Assembly: GCA_019240475.1 (NCBI GenBank) | Contig: JAFAYI010000026.1 | Location: forward strand, 186,001-250,000 | Source of the DNA: Acidobacteriaceae bacterium | Lineage (GTDB): Bacteria > Acidobacteriota > Terriglobia > Bryobacterales > Bryobacteraceae | Direction of reading: 5' to 3' | DNA: 64,000 bases | Part shown: positions 56,963 to 64,000 of the stretch, one piece after another | Position numbering within the stretch: position 1 is the stretch's first letter | Layout: every line of letters begins with the position of its first letter | Notes under the pieces: generated by a model | Seen by the model: the letters and a program-made list of their open reading frames with translations, nothing else | The model's database searches: none | Told to the model about the DNA's origin: nothing | Made by a program: the position numbers and the translations under genes

Positions 56963-58905
56963 ATAGGCGTCGGAACGGCTTCGAGCGAAGTGGACAGAAT
57001 GCCGCTCTCCCAACGCTCGCGGCGTCCCGTGAGAAAGAGATCGCCCCAGACTTGGAGATTCAGAAGACGCCAGAGGCGATCGGTAGCGTCTTCGTGACGC
57101 GACAAGTGACGGTTGATGAGGGATTCGAGAGCAGTGCGGTCCACAACGGAGGCGATAAAGCCGTGCGAATCTCGCAGGGCGCGGTAGAGCGGCTCGGCGC
57201 GGCGATCGAGGAGCCACTGGCGGATCGGAGTGGGAAAACCCATCTTCTTGCGATAGACGATCTCGCGCGGAAGAAGATCTTCGACAGCGCGCTTGAGGAT
57301 GTACTTTTGCACGCCGCCGCGGATCTTGAGCGAGTCCGGGATTGTAGTAGAAAACTCTACCAGCTTGTGATCGAGAAGCGGCACGCGGCTCTCGATGGAA
57401 CAAGCCATGCTCATCTGATCCTGCTTCATCAGCAGCTCAACCAGATAGGTTTTCTGATCGGCGTAGAGCATGCGGGCTAGAGGCGAGTTCCCTTCCCTGG
57501 CTTGCCAATAACGGAGATAGCTGCCATAGACCGCCTCGGGCTTGGAACCAAGCAGAGAATTTTGCTCCTCGCGAGAGAATGCGCAGTAGAAGTTATCGAG
57601 GAACAACGATTCAACGGTGGCTTGGCGGCCGAGGAAGCTATGGCGGAGCTTGCGGCGTAGCGAGGCGCTCAGTAGCGAGCTAGCCTGCAATCGATTGCTC
57701 AGCCCGGCGCGGAGAAAAACCGGGAGGACGCCGTAGGCTTTGGCCGCGCGGGTGTTTATAAGGTTCCAACGATAGCGTTCGTAGCCGCCGAAGATTTCGT
57801 CGCTTCCTTCGCCGGTGAGCACGACCTTCACTTGGGCCGAGGCGAGGCGGGACACGAAGAATAGAGAAACGCTCGAAGGCCAGGCGATCGGCTCATCTTC
57901 GTGATAGATCAGTTTGGGAAGCTCATCGAAGAAGTCGTCGATGCCGACGCGGATTTCGTGATGATCCGTGCCGATGGCGCTCGCCACCTGCGCGGCATAG
58001 CTGAGCTCGCTGAACTGCTCCTCGGCGTATCCGACCGAGAACGTTTTGACGGGACCGTCGGTAAGCCGCCGAGTAAGCGCCGCGATGGCGCTCGAATCCA
58101 CTCCGCCGCTGAGGAACAGGCCGAGCGGCACATCGCTCATGAGGCGCATGCGAACGGTCTCTTCGAGGCGGCGGCGGGTTTCGCGGATCAGTTCGGTTTC
58201 GCTGGCATTCGAAGGGACAGCGGGGGGCGAATCCCAGTATTGCCGGATTTCGAGCGAAGGCTCCGGGTGGGACAGGTCGAGCGTGGCGAAGTGCCCGGGC
58301 ATCAGCTTGCGGATTCCGCGAAACAGGGTTCGTTCCTCGCCGACATAGCCGAAGGCGAGGTACTCGGGCAGCACTTGATCTTCAAGCTCGGCGCTAACCG
58401 CCGGGTGCGCAAGCAGAGCTTTGACCTCGGAGCCGAAGATGAAGACCCGCCCGTTCCAGAAGTAATAAAAAGGCTTGATACCGAGCCGGTCTCGGACACA
58501 GAACAGCCGGCGTTTTTCCCGGTCCCAGATCGCGTACGCGAACATGCCTCGGAACAGGTCAATGGAAGCGGGACCGAACTCCTCGTAGGCGTGCAGGATG
58601 GTTTCGGTATCGCAGTGGGTCCGATACCGGTGGCCGGCTTGCTCGAGTTGCGGCCGAACTTCCAGATGATTGAAGATTTCGCCGTTATAGACGATCCAGT
58701 GCGAACCAGTTTCGTTGGCCATGGGCTGATGGCCAGCCGCCAAGTCGATAATGCTGAGTCGCCGATGGCCCAGGTGAGCATGGGCGTCGTGATAGTAGCC
58801 GCTATCGTCCGGACCACGATGCGCAATGGCGTCCGTCATGCGCTTGAGAACCGATTCCGGATCGGACGATGGCGTTACCGACACGTATCCCGCAATGCCA
58901 CACAT
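56959..58905 (-). CDS. asnB: Asparagine synthase-like amidotransferase
   Basis: A 648-residue enzyme. The N-terminal class II glutaminase begins MCGIAGYVS with catalytic C2 after Met removal and has HRGPDDSGYY, HRRLSIIDL and YNGEIFNH. The C-terminal synthetase domain has SGGVDSSAIAAL (PP-loop) and EGSDEIFGGYERYRW. Homologues next to exopolysaccharide and exosortase genes probably amidate a sugar rather than make asparagine, and that fits the four-gene cluster here. True asparagine synthesis cannot be excluded. It overlaps the GT4 gene by 4 nt and is the first gene of the cluster. Confidence 0.88.
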   Translation of the reverse strand: MCGIAGYVSVTPSSDPESVLKRMTDAIAHRGPDDSGYYHDAHAHLGHRRLSIIDLAAGHQPMANETGSHWIVYNGEIFNHLEVRPQLEQAGHRYRTHCDTETILHAYEEFGPASIDLFRGMFAYAIWDREKRRLFCVRDRLGIKPFYYFWNGRVFIFGSEVKALLAHPAVSAELEDQVLPEYLAFGYVGEERTLFRGIRKLMPGHFATLDLSHPEPSLEIRQYWDSPPAVPSNASETELIRETRRRLEETVRMRLMSDVPLGLFLSGGVDSSAIAALTRRLTDGPVKTFSVGYAEEQFSELSYAAQVASAIGTDHHEIRVGIDDFFDELPKLIYHEDEPIAWPSSVSLFFVSRLASAQVKVVLTGEGSDEIFGGYERYRWNLINTRAAKAYGVLPVFLRAGLSNRLQASSLLSASLRRKLRHSFLGRQATVESLFLDNFYCAFSREEQNSLLGSKPEAVYGSYLRYWQAREGNSPLARMLYADQKTYLVELLMKQDQMSMACSIESRVPLLDHKLVEFSTTIPDSLKIRGGVQKYILKRAVEDLLPREIVYRKKMGFPTPIRQWLLDRRAEPLYRALRDSHGFIASVVDRTALESLINRHLSRHEDATDRLWRLLNLQVWGDLFLTGRRERWESGILSTSLEAVPTPI

Positions 58906-59176
58906 ATTCGGTTACTGTCAGTTTACCGCCACGGCGGGGCGAGGAGCCTTGGTGTTCAGCTTCGGCCCTGCACGTCGCGTAGCCACGGCCAGGCATAGAA
59001 ACGGCGGTAGCAGGCGAGGCAACGAGACGGCCGCGCGTGCATAAGCAACAAGGGCAGATCTCGCAACCGGACGTGAGACTTCCGAACCTGCTTGGAGAGG
59101 CACGTTGGGCACATAGAAAACCTCGCATTCTAGGTGTCGGGGGGCGTGGAGTTCTCGGGGTCGGTTTAATCTGCTT
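58906..59176. other. Intergenic region without a recognised feature
   Basis: Between asnB and the Nramp-related gene lie 271 bases on which I find no convincing gene, tRNA, riboswitch or terminator. It presumably carries the cluster promoter. Small frames on the minus strand are rich in Arg, Cys and Ser and look like non-coding translation. Confidence 0.5.
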
Positions 59177-60445
59177 CTACCCGCCCGCAATGCTGGTGTA
59201 GACCATGGCGGTTGCGAGTGCGATCATGGTTCCGGCCGTGCCCCAGGCAATCACGTTCTGCCACCAGTTGTTCTTGTAAGCTCCCATCAGGCGGGAACGA
59301 TTGATGAGCAATAACATGTAGACAAGCACGAAGGGGAGCAAGATACCGTTTGCAACCTGAGAGTAGAGGATCAACTTCAGCAGCGGCAGGCGAGGAATTA
59401 GCACCACCGCCGCGCCGCCGCCGACGAGAAGAGTGTAGAGCCAATAGAAAATGGGGGCTTCCGAAAACCGTTTGTTGACGCCGGATTCAAAGCCTAAGCC
59501 TTCGCAGATGTTATAGGAGGTGGCCAAGGGCAGTATTGCCGCCGAAAGCACCGATGCATTGATGAGCCCGACGGCAAAGAGGACAGAAGCAAACCTGCCC
59601 GCGAGAGGCCGTAAGGCGACCGCAGCTTCGGCGAAGTCCGTCATCTCGGGATGGCCGGAGTAGTAGATTTTGGCGCCGCAAGCGACGACGATGAAAAAAG
59701 CGACCACGTCGGTGATGATGCAGCCTGTGACAACGTCGAGCCGGCAGAGACTGTATTGACGTTGGTCGATGCCCTTCTCGACCACGGCAGCCTGCAAATA
59801 GAACTGCATCCAAGGCGTAATGGTGGTTCCGATGAGGCCGATGATGACGACCAAGTAGGCCGGGTCGTGACTGAGAGTTGGAACAAAGGTTTGTTTGAGA
59901 GCGGCGTTCCAGTCGGGCTTGGCGAGGAAGGCGGAAATTGGATAGGCGAAATAGACGACAGAGGCGACGAGCAGGATGCGCTCCACGGGGCGATACCGGC
60001 CCCGCACAACCACGGTCCAAACCAAGACAGCTCCAACCGGCACCGCGATGTACTTGGTCAGTCCGAAAATGCCCATTCCCGAGGCGAGCCCTGCAAATTC
60101 GGAGACGATGTTGAAGAAGTCCGCGCACCCAAGAACGAGCATGGTGAAGAATGTGGCGCGGAGTCCAAATTCCTCGCGGATCAGATCGGAAAGGCCTTTG
60201 CCGGTGATGGCGCCCATGCGCGCGGCCATCTCTTGCACGACGATTAGAGCGATGGTGGTGGGGATGAGCGTCCACAGGAGCCGATATCCGAACTGCGCGC
60301 CGGCGTTCGAATAGGTCAAAATGCCACCAGGGTCGTTATCTACATTGGCGGTAATGAAGCCCGGCCCCAGGACGGCAAGAAATGCGAGGAGGCGCGCGCT
60401 GATGAACGCGAAAGACGATTTCCTGCGAAGGGCAGTCTGAATCAT
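59177..60445 (-). CDS. Nramp-related divalent metal transporter, divergent in both metal motifs
   Basis: A 422-residue inner-membrane transporter with about 11 helices and the Nramp layout. TM1 reads ITANVDNDPGGILTY, where canonical Nramp has DPGN. TM6 reads TTITPWMQFY, lacking the MPH that contributes the metal-binding methionine. The overall fold, FITANV...GYRLLW and FNIVSEFAGLASG segments, is nevertheless clear. Loss of the methionine suggests a different ion choice, perhaps Mg2+ or another hard cation, as in Nramp-related magnesium transporters; this is inference. AAAAAGG is 3 nt before the ATG. It stands 271 nt from the asnB start. Confidence 0.85.
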   Translation of the reverse strand: MIQTALRRKSSFAFISARLLAFLAVLGPGFITANVDNDPGGILTYSNAGAQFGYRLLWTLIPTTIALIVVQEMAARMGAITGKGLSDLIREEFGLRATFFTMLVLGCADFFNIVSEFAGLASGMGIFGLTKYIAVPVGAVLVWTVVVRGRYRPVERILLVASVVYFAYPISAFLAKPDWNAALKQTFVPTLSHDPAYLVVIIGLIGTTITPWMQFYLQAAVVEKGIDQRQYSLCRLDVVTGCIITDVVAFFIVVACGAKIYYSGHPEMTDFAEAAVALRPLAGRFASVLFAVGLINASVLSAAILPLATSYNICEGLGFESGVNKRFSEAPIFYWLYTLLVGGGAAVVLIPRLPLLKLILYSQVANGILLPFVLVYMLLLINRSRLMGAYKNNWWQNVIAWGTAGTMIALATAMVYTSIAGG

Positions 60446-60558
60446 GAACCTTTTTCAGACTATTGTTGCCCGGTTAGGTTTCAGTTACATAAGAGCAACA
60501 TGCGTGCCGCGGAACCCCCACCCGCTAAGTGGATGGCGCCGCGGCCGGAGATGAACGG

Positions 60559-62620
60559 TCAGTTAGAAACCGTAAACGCCAAACCCACCGTGGCCCGCTC
60601 GCCCGTGGTTGTGGCGCCGGTGACCTGAAGCGTGTGAGAGCCGTTCGATAGCTGAGTGGTGTTTAGGAACAGGTTCCAGCCAACGTCCGGACAGCCAGTC
60701 TTTCCCGGGAAGACTGCGCAGACATCGTTGCGAACGCTTCCGTAGTTCGCATCTCCAATGGAGACGCCGTCAACTAGAACTTCGATGCTTGCCATAGCGG
60801 CCGTGTCGTTGATGGCCCACCCTCCGATCGCGGCCGTGCCGCTCAATGGGCCGCTGGCCGCATTCGGCTTATCGATGCCAATATGCATGCCAGTTGCAGC
60901 CAAGTTATCGACGGTGAAAGTTGCGGTGATGGTCGAGCTCTGGCCGCCCGACGAAACTCCGGTTATCGCGAGAGTGTGCGTTCCGTCCGTCAGCGATGTC
61001 GTATCGAGATAAAAGTCCCAGCCGACGTTGGGGCAGCCCGGCCGGTTGGGGAAGGCGGTGCACACATCTGTCCGGACCGCGCCATATGTGGCCGCCCCGT
61101 AGGCGACGTTATCCACGGCGACTTGGATGGAGGTAATAGCTGCATTGTTATCCACAGCCCACCCTCCCAGGTGCGATGTTCCGGAGAGCGTGCCGCCTTG
61201 AGAGCTTGGGGCGTCAATATGCAGCACCATGGCATTACTGACCGGCGAAGGCATCCAGTTGGCAACGATGAAGGCAGCTTTTGAAGTTACGTTTCGCCCA
61301 TCGGTAGTCGTGGCCGTGACGCCGAGCACGTGAGAACCATTCGCGAGCTTGCCTGTGTCCAGAAGGTAAGTCCAGCCAACCCCTGGGCAGCCCAGCCGGT
61401 TAGGATAAGCTGCGCAAACATCGGGCCGAGCGATGCCGTAGGCGGCAGCGCCATAGGGTGCGCCGTCGATGCTGATGGCGACCTTCGCGATGGCGGCGCT
61501 ATCATCTAATGCCCATCCGGCGATGAGAACCAATCCCTCATAGGCGCCGTCGTTCGCGCCGGGATTGTCTATGAAGAGACGGGTTGTACTAGCCCGGTTG
61601 GAGACCGTGAAGGAGGAGCTCAGGGTGGTTAGGCCTCCCGCGCTAGTTTTGGCCGTGACCTCGATAGTATGAGACCCGTCCGTGAGCTGGGTAGTGTCCA
61701 GGTAATGGCTCCATCCTACGTTGGGACAACCGGACCTGCCGGGAAAAACGGTGCAGACGTCGGAGCGAAGTCCGCCATAGGACGCAGTGGCAAGGAAGTT
61801 GCCGTCAATGGATAGATCGACTTCGCTGATTGCGGCGTGGTCGTCGATGGCCCAGCCCCCCAAGGCGGCCCAGCCGCTCAGAGTCCCGCTTTGCGAATTA
61901 GGTTGATCGATGCCGATTCGGGTCGAACCGCCGTTTGTATTCGAGACGGTGATTGTCCTGGTGACGGTCGAAGATTGCCCGTCGGCAGTTGTTCCGGTAA
62001 CCGCAAGAATGTGGTTTCCGTTGCTGAGCGATCGGGTGTTCAGAGTGTAGTTCCAGCCGACGTTCGGACATCCCGGCGTGTTGAGATAAACAGCGCAGAC
62101 GTCCGCCCGGACTCCACCGTATTGCGCAGTGCCCTGCGGAGCGCCATCAACGGCCACCTGAATCGAGGCAATGGCCGCCGTGCTGTCGACCGCCCATCCC
62201 CCAGTCTGTGTGACACCCGAAAGCGCAGGACCGCCGGCGGCCGGCTTATCGATGACGATGGTCATCGCGTTGCCAGTAGAAGACCAATTTGCGACTGTGA
62301 ATGAAGCGCTGACCGTAGAGCTTCGGCCATCCGCGGTAGTGGCAGTCATTGAGAGCGAGTGCGAACCGTTAGAGATCAAACCCGTGTCGAAGGTGAGGGT
62401 CCAACCGACATTGGGGCAACCGTCTCCATGTGGCATGGACTGGCAGACGTCGGCACGGTTGGCGCCGTAGGCCGCGGCCCCACGGGGCGCTCCATCCACG
62501 ATCGCGTTTACGCTGACAATCGGCGAGTAATTATCCACCGCCCAGCCGACGAAAGAGGCCAAGCCTTCGAAGGGGCCGCTGAGCGAACTCGGTGTATCGA
62601 TATAAACTGTCGGATTGCCG
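60559..62620 (-). repeat. Six tandem Ig-like coding repeats with a conserved Cys pair
   Basis: GCPNVGW-type motifs recur at about 60680, 61020, 61375, 61710, 62058 and 62403, spacing 336-355 nt. The units are diverged in DNA and protein sequence, so they are old repeats. Confidence 0.8.
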
Positions 62621-64000
62621 GGAATGATTCCTGTTCCGGTCAACGAAATCGTCTGCGGAGAACCGACCGCGTTGTCCGCGATGGCCACGCTTGCGGTTTC
62701 AGCGCCAGGAATTGAAGGCGTGAAGGCGACAGACACGCTACAGCTTGCCGAAGGGGCGACGGTGGAGCAGTTATTGGTTTGGGAAAAATCGGCGGCATTC
62801 GTTCCGCCGACGGTCACTCCGGCGATGCTCAGGGCATAGCTGCCCGTGTTCGTGATGGTGATCGTCTGGGCGGCGCTCGTAGTGGCTAGCACCTGATTAA
62901 CGAAGGTCAAGGCGCTGACCGACAAGCCGAGGCCCGGTATTCCGCTGAGGCCAGTGAGCGCGATGGCATGAGGCGAACCGGAGGCGCTGTCGATGACCGA
63001 TATTGAGGCGCTGCGACTGCCGATCGCCGACGGCGTGAAGGTCACTTGAATCGTGCAGCTTCCCGAACCAGCGGCTACGGCCGAGCAGTTGTTGGTCTCC
63101 GAGAAATCGGCCGAGTTCGTGCCGGTGATGCTGACGGCGCTAATGGTGAGCGTCGCTGTGCCGGGATTGGTTACGGTGACACTCTGCGCCGCGCTTGTGG
63201 TGCTAATAAGCTGGTTTGCGAAGGTCAAGGAAGTTGGCGAGAAGCTGATCTGAGGGGCCGTTCCCGTTCCGCTGAGCGCGATGGCATGTGGGGAGCCGGA
63301 GGCACTGTCGCTAACTGAAATGGAGGCGCTGCGAATGCCGGTGGCCGACGGCGTGAATGTGACTTGAATGGTGCAGCTTCCAGAGCCGGCAGCGACAGTC
63401 GAGCAGTTGTTCGTCTGCGAGAAATCGGCCGAGTTCGTGCCGGTGATGCTGACGGCGCTAATGGTGAGCGTCGCTGTGCCGGGATTAGTAACGGTGATCG
63501 ATTCCGCCGTGCTGCTGGTATTGATGAGCTGATTACCGAAGCTCCAGGAGGTGGGTGAAAAGCCGACCTGTGGCGCAGTACCCGTTCCGGTGAGCGCAAC
63601 TGTATGCGGCGAACCCGAGGCTGTGTCGGCGACCGAAATAGAAGCGCTGCGGCTGCCTGTCGCGGATGGCGTGAACGCAACCTGAATGGTGCAGCTTCCA
63701 GAGCCGGCGGCTACGGTCGAGCAGTTATTCGTCTGCGAGAAATCGGCTGCATTGGTTCCCGTGATGCTGACGGCGCTAATGGTGAGCGTCGCTGTGCCGG
63801 GATTCGTAACGGTGATTGATTCCGCCGTGCTGCTGGTATTGATGAGCTGATTACCGAAGCTCCAGGAGGTGGGTGAAAAGCTGATCTGGGGCGCAGTGCC
63901 GGTTCCGGACAACGCAACCGTATGGGGCGATCCCGAGGCGCTGTCCGTGACCGAAATAGAAGCGCTGCGGCTCCCGGTCGCAGACGGCGTAAACGTGACT
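60559..64000 (-). CDS. Giant repeat surface protein, 3' part (runs off the right edge)
   Basis: The frame is open on the minus strand from the right window edge to the stop at 60559, so at least 1146 C-terminal residues are visible. The start is outside the window. The first part carries tandem ASPM/SPD-2/Hydin-like beta-sandwich units of 106 residues (ISFSPTSWSFGNQ...TATLTISAVSITGTN...CTIQVTFTPSATG), then one divergent unit. The second part has six units of about 112-118 residues, each with GGWAVD...VDG...YG..R.DVC...GCPNVGW...LDT..L.NGSH. No cell-wall or PEP-CTERM anchor is visible at the end. It is probably a secreted or outer-surface adhesin or matrix protein. Confidence 0.8.
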   Translation of the reverse strand, partial: VTFTPSATGSRSASISVTDSASGSPHTVALSGTGTAPQISFSPTSWSFGNQLINTSSTAESITVTNPGTATLTISAVSITGTNAADFSQTNNCSTVAAGSGSCTIQVAFTPSATGSRSASISVADTASGSPHTVALTGTGTAPQVGFSPTSWSFGNQLINTSSTAESITVTNPGTATLTISAVSITGTNSADFSQTNNCSTVAAGSGSCTIQVTFTPSATGIRSASISVSDSASGSPHAIALSGTGTAPQISFSPTSLTFANQLISTTSAAQSVTVTNPGTATLTISAVSITGTNSADFSETNNCSAVAAGSGSCTIQVTFTPSAIGSRSASISVIDSASGSPHAIALTGLSGIPGLGLSVSALTFVNQVLATTSAAQTITITNTGSYALSIAGVTVGGTNAADFSQTNNCSTVAPSASCSVSVAFTPSIPGAETASVAIADNAVGSPQTISLTGTGIIPGNPTVYIDTPSSLSGPFEGLASFVGWAVDNYSPIVSVNAIVDGAPRGAAAYGANRADVCQSMPHGDGCPNVGWTLTFDTGLISNGSHSLSMTATTADGRSSTVSASFTVANWSSTGNAMTIVIDKPAAGGPALSGVTQTGGWAVDSTAAIASIQVAVDGAPQGTAQYGGVRADVCAVYLNTPGCPNVGWNYTLNTRSLSNGNHILAVTGTTADGQSSTVTRTITVSNTNGGSTRIGIDQPNSQSGTLSGWAALGGWAIDDHAAISEVDLSIDGNFLATASYGGLRSDVCTVFPGRSGCPNVGWSHYLDTTQLTDGSHTIEVTAKTSAGGLTTLSSSFTVSNRASTTRLFIDNPGANDGAYEGLVLIAGWALDDSAAIAKVAISIDGAPYGAAAYGIARPDVCAAYPNRLGCPGVGWTYLLDTGKLANGSHVLGVTATTTDGRNVTSKAAFIVANWMPSPVSNAMVLHIDAPSSQGGTLSGTSHLGGWAVDNNAAITSIQVAVDNVAYGAATYGAVRTDVCTAFPNRPGCPNVGWDFYLDTTSLTDGTHTLAITGVSSGGQSSTITATFTVDNLAATGMHIGIDKPNAASGPLSGTAAIGGWAINDTAAMASIEVLVDGVSIGDANYGSVRNDVCAVFPGKTGCPDVGWNLFLNTTQLSNGSHTLQVTGATTTGERATVGLAFTVSN
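62621..64000 (-). repeat. Tandem 318-nt coding repeats of Hydin-like domains
   Basis: Near-identical blocks recur with an exact 318-nt period, for example at 63521 and 63839, and at 63203 in a less similar copy. The copies differ by few bases, which indicates recent duplication or gene conversion. A more divergent fourth unit lies at about 62640-62950. The array continues beyond the window. Confidence 0.85.

Noticed and set aside
57901..58998. 365-residue plus-strand frame opposite asnB
   Set aside because: Shadow of asnB, which has intact glutaminase and synthetase motifs.
58906..59176. Possible riboswitch or intron remnant before asnB
   Set aside because: I looked for c-di-GMP, group II intron and tRNA signatures and found only partial, non-pairing resemblance.

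Overview
The window is GC-rich, gene-dense chromosomal DNA, most probably from an Acidobacteriota bacterium close to Solibacter/Bryobacter. I base this on family content, not on a marker gene: a VWFA-related exported protein of the acidobacterial type, an orphan MacB/FtsX-like permease of the acidobacterial duplicated type, a PadR regulator paired with a permease-prefix-like membrane protein, several exported carboxypeptidase-regulatory-like proteins, the STGP...GK...HGL small-protein family, a PEP-CTERM protein and very long repeat proteins. I found no rRNA, tRNA, CRISPR array, insertion sequence, integrase or phage gene.

Layout. 1-6004: the 3' end of an unknown gene and, 4 nt later, a 1869-residue protein with two KaiC/RecA-type ATPase modules and a C-terminal part that looks like a cytoplasmic solute-binding-protein fold. 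6225-14845: housekeeping genes (shikimate kinase, glycerate 2-kinase, RsmD, RecG, RecN, MurJ, a lone receiver protein). 14947-19103: exported VWFA protein, rhomboid protease, small membrane protein, Gfo/Idh/MocA oxidoreductase, MmcQ/YjbR protein. 19123-26332: accessory stretch with a PadR / membrane protein / serine hydrolase cassette, a GNAT acetyltransferase, an exported carboxypeptidase-regulatory-like protein, DoxX, an NTF2-like protein and an STGP-family protein. 26434-35260: sulfhydrylase, Lnt and LipA, Lhr helicase and a PAS histidine kinase. 35257-45361: AIM24-like protein, esterase, MsrB, PEP-CTERM protein, FmdB-like zinc ribbon, tandem RidA-like protein, KdgK, AlkB, mannonate dehydratase, NAD synthetase. 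45358-52563: YncE/phosphoesterase, orphan permease, large exported protein, PspC. 52577-58905: minus-strand exopolysaccharide cluster (asparagine synthase-type amidotransferase, glycosyltransferase, O-antigen ligase, glycosyltransferase-methyltransferase fusion). 59177-64000: Nramp-related transporter and the 3' part of a giant repeat protein that runs off the right edge.

How genes may work together. KdgK and mannonate dehydratase are two steps of hexuronate catabolism. The 52.6-58.9 kb cluster carries glycosyltransferase and amidotransferase types that accompany PEP-CTERM/exosortase systems elsewhere, and a PEP-CTERM substrate lies 14 kb away, but no exosortase is in the window. PadR and its two downstream genes overlap like a transcriptional unit. 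Several genes carry a -10-like TAnnnT hexamer 6-8 nt before the start codon and little Shine-Dalgarno signal, suggesting leaderless transcription.

The least explained part is the left edge (1-6004). It is the best candidate for an undescribed system, but its first gene is cut by the window boundary.
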